The translations under genes and the position numbers were made by a program. From the NCBI GenBank assembly GCA_030841195.1, contig JAVEDA010000244.1, positions 1 through 5,882 on the forward strand: 5,882 nt of DNA, read 5' to 3'. How positions within the stretch are numbered: position 1 is the stretch's first letter; every line of letters starts with the position of its first letter. The notes under the pieces were generated by a model that made no database searches, was not told the DNA's origin, and saw only the letters and a list, made by a program, of their open reading frames with translations. This stretch comes from Actinomycetota bacterium. Its GTDB lineage: Bacteria > Actinomycetota > Actinomycetes > JACCUZ01. Below, piece after piece: positions 1 to 5,882 of this stretch.

Positions 1-1
1 C

Positions 2-283
2 CCGCTCGGCGCGGTGGTCTGGCTTGCGGCCATAGTCTGGGGGATCTACAACGCCTACCTCGGCTGCCAGACCGGGCAGTCCTTCGGCAAGAAGACCGTC
101 GGCACCCGGCTGGTGCTCGAGGCGACCGGCCAGCCGGTGGGCGGCGGGCTTGGCATCGGCCGCTACTTCCTGCACATCGTCGACTCGATCCCGTGCTACC
201 TCGGCTACCTGTGGCCGTTGTGGGATTCCAAGAAGCAGACGTTCGCCGACAAGCTCCTCAACACTGTGGTGGTCAAGGCGTGA
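2..283 (+). CDS. RDD-family membrane protein, C-terminal part (5' end outside window)
   Basis: The frame is open from the window edge to TGA at 281-283, giving about 93 residues with no N-terminus. Two features fit the C-terminal half of an RDD domain. The first is the run GQSFGKKTVGTRLV, matching the family's 'GqSlGKkllGlrvv' segment after a transmembrane helix (VVWLAAIVWGIYNAYLG). The second is a further hydrophobic segment (HIVDSIPCYLGYLWPLW) followed by WDSKKQTFADKLLNTVVV, matching the usual 'D..rqtlhDklagTvVv' ending. RDD proteins are small integral membrane proteins, mostly of unknown function, and a few have been linked to ion exchange. The next gene, a TM2 protein, begins 13 bases downstream on the same strand, so the two are probably co-transcribed. 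The GTG at 14 is unlikely to be the true start because the domain would be missing its first helix. The family call is fairly secure; function is not known. Confidence 0.8.
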   Translation, partial: PLGAVVWLAAIVWGIYNAYLGCQTGQSFGKKTVGTRLVLEATGQPVGGGLGIGRYFLHIVDSIPCYLGYLWPLWDSKKQTFADKLLNTVVVKA

Positions 284-296
284 GCGGACCGACCGG

Positions 297-695
297 ATGA
301 CCCAGCCCCCGCCGGAGCCACCAGCACCGGACTGGCAGCAGCCGGCACCCCCACCCGGGTACCAGCAGCCTCCGCCCGGGTACCAGCAGCCGCCGCCCGG
401 TTACGGCGGGGCGCCGGGCTACGGCCAGCCGGGCTACGGCCCGGCGTACGGCATGGTCCCCTACGATCCGCAGGCGAAGTCCAAGCTCGCGGCCGGGCTG
501 TTCGGGATCTTCCTCGGCAGCTTCGGGGTGCACCGGTTCTACCTGGGCTACACGACGATCGGCATCATCCAGATCGTCGTGACGATCTTCACCTGCGGCA
601 TCGGCGGCCTGTGGGGCTTCATCGAGGGGATCCTGTACCTCGTCGGGTCCAACGGCTACACGACCGACGCGAACGGGCGGCCCCTGCGGGAGTGA
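297..695 (+). CDS. Small TM2-domain membrane protein with Pro/Gly/Tyr-rich N-terminus
   Basis: This is a 132-residue protein in two parts. Residues 1-58 are low-complexity and rich in P, Q, G and Y, with three PPPGY units followed by GY-rich sequence; this part is probably disordered. Residues 59-118 form a TM2 domain: a helix from K63 (KLAAGLFGIFLG), the hallmark turn GSFGVHRFYLG (74-84), and a second helix (IGIIQIVVTIFTCGIGGLWGFIEGILYLV). The family usually has Asp in the 'W.liD' position of helix 2; here it is Glu110. TM2 proteins sit in the membrane as a helical hairpin and have no general assigned function. Similar Pro-rich N-termini are common on actinobacterial TM2, RDD and DUF4870-type membrane proteins. 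I chose the ATG at 297 because it begins right before the Pro-rich region, 13 bases after the RDD stop. A longer reading frame upstream overlaps the RDD gene and gives Ser/Thr/Arg junk. No convincing Shine-Dalgarno is visible. Confidence 0.88.
   Translation: MTQPPPEPPAPDWQQPAPPPGYQQPPPGYQQPPPGYGGAPGYGQPGYGPAYGMVPYDPQAKSKLAAGLFGIFLGSFGVHRFYLGYTTIGIIQIVVTIFTCGIGGLWGFIEGILYLVGSNGYTTDANGRPLRE
348..410 (+). repeat. Three 21-nt tandem units encoding PPPGYQQ / PPPGYQQ / PPPGYGG
   Basis: The units lie at 348-368, 369-389 and 390-410, in frame within the TM2 protein (residues 18-38). Units 1 and 2 differ only at two third-codon positions. Unit 3 keeps PPPGY and diverges in its last two codons. This looks like a short intragenic tandem duplication that could vary in copy number between strains. 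The encoded heptads are typical of flexible cytoplasmic Pro/Tyr-rich tails. Confidence 0.85.
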
Positions 696-696
696 C

Positions 697-1916
697 CTAG
701 TCGACCAGGTCGCGCACCACGGCATCGGCCAGCAAACGGCCGCGCAGCGTCAGCGCTGCGCGGCCGTTCGCGTGTGCGTCCGGGTCGAGCAGCCCGTCGT
801 CGACCGCCCGGCCGGCGGCAGCCTGCCCGGCCGGCGCGAGGTCGGCCAGCGGGTGCCCTTCGCGCAGCCGGATCCCGAGCAGCAGCGATTCAACCCGGCG
901 CTGGTCGTCGGTGAGCACCTCCCGGGCGTGCGCGGGGCTCGCCCCCGCGGCCAGCCGACCGGCGTACGCCGTGGGGTGCCGGACGTTCCACCAGCGGGTG
1001 CCTCCCACGTGGCTGTGGGCCCCCGGTCCGAAGCCCCACCAGTCGTGGCCGAGCCAGTACCCCTCGTTGTGCCGGGCGCGCTGGTCGGCACGGCGGGCCC
1101 AGTTGCTGACCTCGTACCACGCGAAGCCGGCCGCGGCGAGCACCTCGTCGGCGAGCAGGTAGCGGTCGGCCAGGTCGTCGTCGTCCGGGGCCGGTACCTC
1201 ACGGCGCCGGACCTGCCCGGCCATCCGGGTGCCGTCCTCGACGACCAGGGCGTAGGCGCTCACGTGGTCGGGGCCGGTGTCCAGCGCGGCGGCCAGGCTG
1301 GTGCGCCAGTCGTCCTGGCTCTCCCCCGGTGTGCCGTAGATGAGGTCGAGGCTGACCCCCTCGAAGCCCGCGGCCCGGGCCCATGCCACGACCTGGGGGA
1401 CGCGGTCCGGGTCATGGGTCCGGTCCAGGGTCGCGAGCACATGCGGCACCGCGGACTGCATGCCGAAGGAGACCCGGGTGAAGCCGGCGGCGCGCAGCTC
1501 GGCAAGCGAGCGCTCGTCGACGCTGTCCGGGTTGGCCTCGGTGGTGACCTCGGCGCCGGGTCGGACACCCAGCTCGTCGCGGACCGCGGCCAGCATCATG
1601 GCCAGGTCGCGCGGTGGCAGCAGCGTCGGCGTGCCGCCACCGAGGAACACGGTGGCCGCCGGGACGTCGGCAATGCCCAGCACCTGCCGCGCCAGACGGA
1701 CCTCGGCGACGGCGGTCGACGCGTAGGAGGCCTGCGACGCACCGCCGCCGAGCTCCATGGCCGTGTAGGTGTTGAAGTCGCAGTAGCCGCACCGGGTGGC
1801 ACAGAACGGCACGTGCAGGTAGACGCCGAAGGGCCGGCTGCCGAGGCCGGTCAGTGCGGACGCGGGCAGCGACCCGTCCCTCGGGACCGCCTCACCCTCG
1901 GGCAGTGCTCCGGGCA

Positions 1917-1917
<1 letters not shown>
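697..1917 (-). CDS. hemW: HemW, radical SAM heme chaperone (formerly called HemN-like coproporphyrinogen III oxidase)
   Basis: This is a 406-residue cytoplasmic radical SAM protein. The [4Fe-4S] motif is Cys39-x3-Cys43-x2-Cys46 in PFCATRCGYCDF. It has the HemW form, with Phe48 where true HemN oxidases have a fourth Cys, so a heme-binding chaperone role is likelier than oxygen-independent coproporphyrinogen oxidation. Other family blocks are GGGTPTLL (93-100), EANPDS (127-132), the SAM/dimer-region segment SFGMQS (150-155) with DRTHDP (165-170), DLIYGTPGES (191-200), YEVSNWA (268-274), RHNEGYW (282-288) and GFGPGAHS (295-302). The C-terminal HemN_C-like region follows. The start ATG (1917-1915) shares its A with the TGA of the fatty acid-CoA ligase (TGATG), which suggests translation by reinitiation; the only GGAG upstream is too far away to serve it well. 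The N-terminal 28 residues before the radical SAM core resemble the leader seen in other actinobacterial HemW proteins. The stop TAG lies one base from the TM2 stop. The last 23 codons contain a strong hairpin (735-768). Confidence 0.93.
735..768. terminator. Perfect 15-bp stem, 4-nt loop; candidate terminator inside hemW 3' end
   Basis: AACGGCCGCGCAGCG at 735-749 is exactly complementary to CGCTGCGCGGCCGTT at 754-768, with loop TCAG at 750-753. It starts 40 bases past the TM2 stop (695), so it is well placed to terminate the RDD-TM2 transcript. No U-tract follows in either direction, although U-less hairpins are widely proposed as terminators in actinobacteria. It lies over hemW codons 384-395, so if it also worked on the minus strand it would end hemW mRNA before its stop codon. 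The structure is certain; the terminator role is inferred. Confidence 0.6.
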
Positions 1918-3733
<1,816 letters not shown>

Positions 3734-3737
<4 letters not shown>

Positions 3738-4978
3738 GCCCTCGACGCTAGCCGGTCGGGCAGCTCGCGTGCCTCGGCCCGGCGGACGAGCGGCACCATG
3801 CCCACTCCGGCCGCCGCGAACACAACCCCCAGGACGATCCAGCCGGGCCAGCCCCAGGTCACGCACAGGGCGGTCAGCACTGCCGGCGCGAGCATGGAGG
3901 TAGCGGCGAAACCGGTGCTGAACAAGCCCTGGTACTCGCCCTGGCGGTCCTCCGGCGCCAGCCCGAAGCTGATGGCCCAGCCACCGGCCGACTGCAGCAG
4001 CTCGCCGGTGACGTGCACCAGCGTCGCGACGAGCAGCAGGGTCACCGCCACCGGCGCGGACGCGCCGCCGGACATGGCGAAGATGACGCAGGCCACGGCC
4101 AGCACGATGCCCGCCCGCCGCAGCGCGACCGCGCCCTGCGCCACGGTCTCGACACCGCGGGAGGCGCGCACCTGGAACGCCACCACGGTGACGGTGTTCA
4201 TCAGCAGCAGCACTGCGACCAGCCACTTCGGCGCCTCGGTCCGGTGCACGATCCACAGCGGCAGGGCCACGTCGAGCAGGGCGAAGTGCAGCGCCAGAAA
4301 GGCGTGCACCACCGCGACCAGCAGGAACGGCCGGTCGCGCAGCACCGCCAGCCGTGGCCCGTCGCCGGTGTGCGGGCGCGGGGGCACCGGCGGGACCCGG
4401 AGGATGAGCAAGGCCGCCAGCACGAAGGTCGCGGCGTTCACCAGGATCACCGTCAGGTAGGCGGTGTGGGTGTCCGCCACCAGCGCCAGGCCGCCGATCG
4501 GAGCCCCGATGGTGATGCCGACGTTCGTCACGGCGCGGAGGTAGGCACGCAGTCGCACCCGGTCGCCGGGTGCGCCCATCGCGGCGATCATCCCGCTGCG
4601 CACGGCGTTCGCCGACCGGTCGACGGTGGTGACCACCGAGGCGACGAGCACGAACGCGAGGAACCCATGGACCAACGCGTAGGCCGCCACCCCCGCGCCC
4701 TCGGCCAGGGCCAGGCCGACGAGCACGTTGCGCGGGCCGCGGATGTCCCCGAGATGGCCCGCGGGGATGCCGGCAAGCAGCCCGCACAGCCCGGCGATCG
4801 TGAGCCCGATGCCGACCTGGGCCGGGCTGAGGCCCACCGACTGGGTGAAGTAGATGGCGCTGACCGCGTAGAACATGCCGTTCCCGGCAGTGTTCGCCAG
4901 GGTGGCCAGCGCGAAGCTGCGCTGGGCCGGGTCGGCAGGCAGCAGTGCCGTCAGGCGTGCTCGCAGGGCCGACGTCAC
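3734..4978 (-). CDS. MFS transporter, 12-TM type, substrate unknown
   Basis: This 414-residue integral membrane protein has about twelve hydrophobic helices. After the first helix (residues about 20-43), the loop between helices 2 and 3 carries MFS motif A in the form GHLGDIRGPRN (74-84), with Gly74, Asp78, Arg80, Gly81 and Arg83 in place. A charged segment DRSANAVRSG (120-129) follows helix 4. A central cytoplasmic loop rich in Pro and Arg (about 195-215) separates the two six-helix halves. The C-terminal half begins with VAVVHAFLALHFALLDVALPLWIV, which has a buried Asp236. The overall pattern resembles drug/metabolite-type MFS proteins, but no motif fixes substrate or direction. The GTG start at 4978-4976 is chosen because it overlaps the MOSC stop as GTGA and leaves a short cytoplasmic N-terminus before helix 1; the next Met (residue 35) would cut into helix 1. 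Its own stop overlaps the fadD start by four bases. No separate Shine-Dalgarno is obvious, so coupling is likely. Confidence 0.88.
3738..3750 (-). promoter_or_regulatory. Candidate internal leaderless promoter (-10 TAGCGT) of the fadD-hemW segment
   Basis: Reading the minus strand, TAGCGT (3750-3745) fits the actinobacterial -10 pattern TANNNT. It is followed by CGAGGGC and then the fadD ATG, placing a transcription start at or next to the A of ATG. The GAGGG is only one base from the ATG, too close for a normal Shine-Dalgarno. No recognisable -35 is present. The context matches 17 of 19 bases with the one at the MOSC start. It lies inside the MFS 3' coding end, so coupling through the ATGA overlap is an alternative explanation. 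Confidence 0.4.
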
Positions 4979-5652
4979 CGCGCCCGGGCGGTGAGGTCGC
5001 GGCGGACGGCATCGTCCAGGGCGACCGCGAGGTCGTGCTGCTGGTCGAGCATCTGGCGCAGCCGGTCGGCGCCGGTGTCGCGGACCCGGAACACGTCCCC
5101 GATCGTGACGCCGTGGTCCGGCCGGTCGAGGACAGTCACCGTGTCGCCGGCGCCGATGGTGCCCTCGGAGACAACGCGCAGGTAGGCACCCGGTGCGCCG
5201 TGCACGGTGAACCGCTTGATCCAGTGCGGCTCGTCGATGAAGCCCTGGAAGGTCTTGCAGGGGATCCGGGGGGAGGACACCTCGAGCACCACGCCGTCGG
5301 TGCCGATCTGCCACCGCTCACCGATGACGGCCCCGGTCACGTCGACCCCTTCGGTGTCGAGGTTCTGCCCGAACGAGCCGGGCGCCAGGTCGCGGCCGAG
5401 CTCGGCGGCCCACCAGTCCCGGTCCTCGACCGCGTACGCGTAGAGGGCCTGGTCCCGGCCGCCGTGGTGGCGCACGTCCACGACCTGGTCACCCGCCAGT
5501 CCGACCTCGCCGTCGGCCGGCGCCCGCACGGCGACCCGGGCTGCGGTCGGCCGCTTGTCGATCGCGGTCTCGTCCAGGTCGCCGCGCAGGTCCGGGCGCA
5601 GCGCGTGCACCACGTTGACCGCGACGACCCGGCCCGACGCGAGTGCTTCCAT
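4975..5652 (-). CDS. MOSC-domain protein, YiiM-like
   Basis: This 225-residue soluble protein has the MOSC (molybdenum cofactor sulfurase C-terminal) fold. Matches to E. coli YiiM-type proteins are VRHHGGRDQALYAYAVEDRDWW (60-81; YiiM has a 'VHGGPDRALCHY' equivalent), APGSFGQNLDTEGV (90-103, equivalent to 'FGENLSTDGL'), the block VSSPRIPCKTF (125-135) with the conserved Cys132 expected to bind the molybdenum cofactor sulfur or metal, and GAYLRVVSEGTIGAGD (155-170). The length is close to E. coli YiiM (about 224 residues). In E. coli, YiiM and YcbX need molybdenum cofactor and protect against N-hydroxylated base analogues such as 6-hydroxylaminopurine; a similar reductive detoxification role is inferred here, not shown. 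I chose the ATG at 5652-5650 because the conserved protein starts there and a TANNNT box sits 7 bases upstream. Extending to an earlier TTG near 5778 would translate through the inverted repeat into sequence unlike the family. The stop overlaps the MFS start as GTGA. Confidence 0.85.
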   Translation of the reverse strand: MEALASGRVVAVNVVHALRPDLRGDLDETAIDKRPTAARVAVRAPADGEVGLAGDQVVDVRHHGGRDQALYAYAVEDRDWWAAELGRDLAPGSFGQNLDTEGVDVTGAVIGERWQIGTDGVVLEVSSPRIPCKTFQGFIDEPHWIKRFTVHGAPGAYLRVVSEGTIGAGDTVTVLDRPDHGVTIGDVFRVRDTGADRLRQMLDQQHDLAVALDDAVRRDLTARAR

Positions 5653-5665
5653 GCCCTCGAGGCTA
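5653..5665 (-). promoter_or_regulatory. Candidate leaderless promoter (-10 TAGCCT) of the MOSC-MFS-fadD-hemW operon
   Basis: On the minus strand TAGCCT (5665-5660) matches TANNNT and is followed by CGAGGGC and the MOSC ATG, so the transcript could begin at the start codon. The GAGGG is one base from ATG and cannot work as a standard ribosome binding site. No TTGACA-like -35 is seen about 17 bases upstream, which is GC-rich. Read-through from lepA is the alternative source of transcription. Confidence 0.45.
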
Positions 5666-5714
5666 TCCGCCACCCCCGACGCGCCGGCTCCCGAGTTATC
5701 CGGCAGCCGGGCCG

Positions 5715-5798
5715 AACAAGATCGTTCGCGACCTTGCGCACCAACACGCCGAGGTCGAGCCCCGCGTGTCGTGACCAAACGTCGCGAACGATCTTGTT
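5715..5798. repeat. Perfect 18-bp inverted repeat with 48-bp spacer between lepA and the MOSC gene
   Basis: AACAAGATCGTTCGCGAC at 5715-5732 is the exact reverse complement of 5781-5798. The spacer (5733-5780) holds a further 6-bp dyad, ACACGC (5744-5749) with GCGTGT (5764-5769), so the whole unit can fold as a long interrupted hairpin. It starts 42 bases past the lepA stop and ends 62 bases before the MOSC start codon. The arms are more AT-rich than the surroundings. It could be a terminator or attenuator behind lepA, a pair of regulator sites, or a small MITE-like palindromic element; sequence alone does not decide. No open frame in it resembles a protein. Confidence 0.85.
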
Positions 5799-5840
5799 TG
5801 CACGAGGCGAGGGAGGACGCGGGGTGCTCGCGAGATGGGC

Positions 5841-5882
5841 TTACTTCTTGGTCTTGTCGGCGGCGGCGTCGGTGGAGAGGGC
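5841..5882 (-). CDS. lepA: C-terminal 13 codons of probable LepA (elongation factor 4); 5' part outside window
   Basis: The minus strand reads A-L-S-T-D-A-A-A-D-K-T-K-K followed by TAA at 5843-5841. LepA/EF4, the ribosome-associated GTPase, ends in actinobacteria with '...VEVPQEAF.AALSTD' and a short polar Lys/Asp tail, which this resembles. lepA also lies next to hemW in many bacteria, including actinobacteria, and hemW is the last gene of the downstream block here. With only 13 residues visible, the identification rests on the ALSTD tail and on context; any other protein with an Ala/Lys tail cannot be excluded. The stop is 188 bases from the MOSC start. Confidence 0.6.
   Translation of the reverse strand, partial: ALSTDAAADKTKK

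Noticed and set aside
3738..5012. Upstream extension of the fadD frame to 1031 codons, suggesting a fusion protein
   Set aside because: The extra 425 residues are Arg/Gly/Ala/Pro-rich out-of-frame reading of the MFS gene. The real ligase N-terminus starts at the ATG at 3737, which overlaps the MFS stop.
5700..5710. Short palindrome CCGGCAGCCGG upstream of the MOSC gene
   Set aside because: Five-base GC arms around one base are expected often by chance in sequence this GC-rich, and nothing else supports a site here.
5713..5728. LexA/SOS box in the left arm of the inverted repeat
   Set aside because: The half-sites CGAAC and GTTCG are right, but the spacer is six bases rather than the four of the actinobacterial LexA box, and no SOS gene lies next to it.
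5653..5778. Longer MOSC start at a TTG near 5778
   Set aside because: It would add 42 Arg/Gly/Ser-rich residues translated through the inverted repeat, with no resemblance to MOSC proteins. The ATG at 5652 gives the usual family length.
5733..5780. Transposase or insertion sequence framed by the 18-bp inverted repeat
   Set aside because: The 48-bp interior is far too short to encode a transposase, and I see no clear flanking target duplication. Only a MITE-like non-autonomous element remains possible.

Overview
The window is very GC-rich, strongly biased to G/C at third codon positions, and its proteins look like those of high-GC Actinomycetota: a FadD15-like acyl-CoA ligase, an actinobacterial-type HemW N-terminus and a Pro/Gly/Tyr-rich TM2 protein. 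I cannot place it below phylum with confidence; Nocardioides-like or related lineages are plausible.

Layout. On the + strand at the left edge are the end of an RDD-family membrane protein (2-283) and a small proline-rich TM2-domain membrane protein (297-695). They converge on a minus-strand block with only one base between the facing stop codons. Read 5' to 3', the minus-strand block is: the last 13 codons of what is probably lepA (5882-5841, cut by the edge), a 188-bp intergenic stretch with a perfect 18-bp inverted repeat, a YiiM-like MOSC-domain protein (5652-4975), an MFS transporter (4978-3734), a long-chain fatty acid-CoA ligase (3737-1917) and hemW (1917-697).

How the genes relate. 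Each stop codon in the four-gene block overlaps the next start codon (GTGA, ATGA, TGATG), so the set is probably one translationally coupled operon downstream of lepA. Its functions are heterogeneous: base-analogue or molybdenum-cofactor-related detoxification (MOSC), export or uptake (MFS), fatty-acid activation (FadD) and heme chaperoning (HemW). Two of the four starts, MOSC and FadD, share a nearly identical 19-bp start context that looks like a leaderless -10 promoter, so FadD-HemW may also be transcribed separately.

Non-coding structure. Two elements stand out. One is the 18-bp inverted repeat (5715-5732 and 5781-5798), whose arms are themselves operator-like dyads. The other is a perfect 15-bp stem with a four-base loop (735-768) inside the hemW 3' coding end, placed to act as a terminator for the incoming + strand transcript. 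I see no rRNA, tRNA, CRISPR array, transposase or phage gene, and no clearly new multi-gene system.
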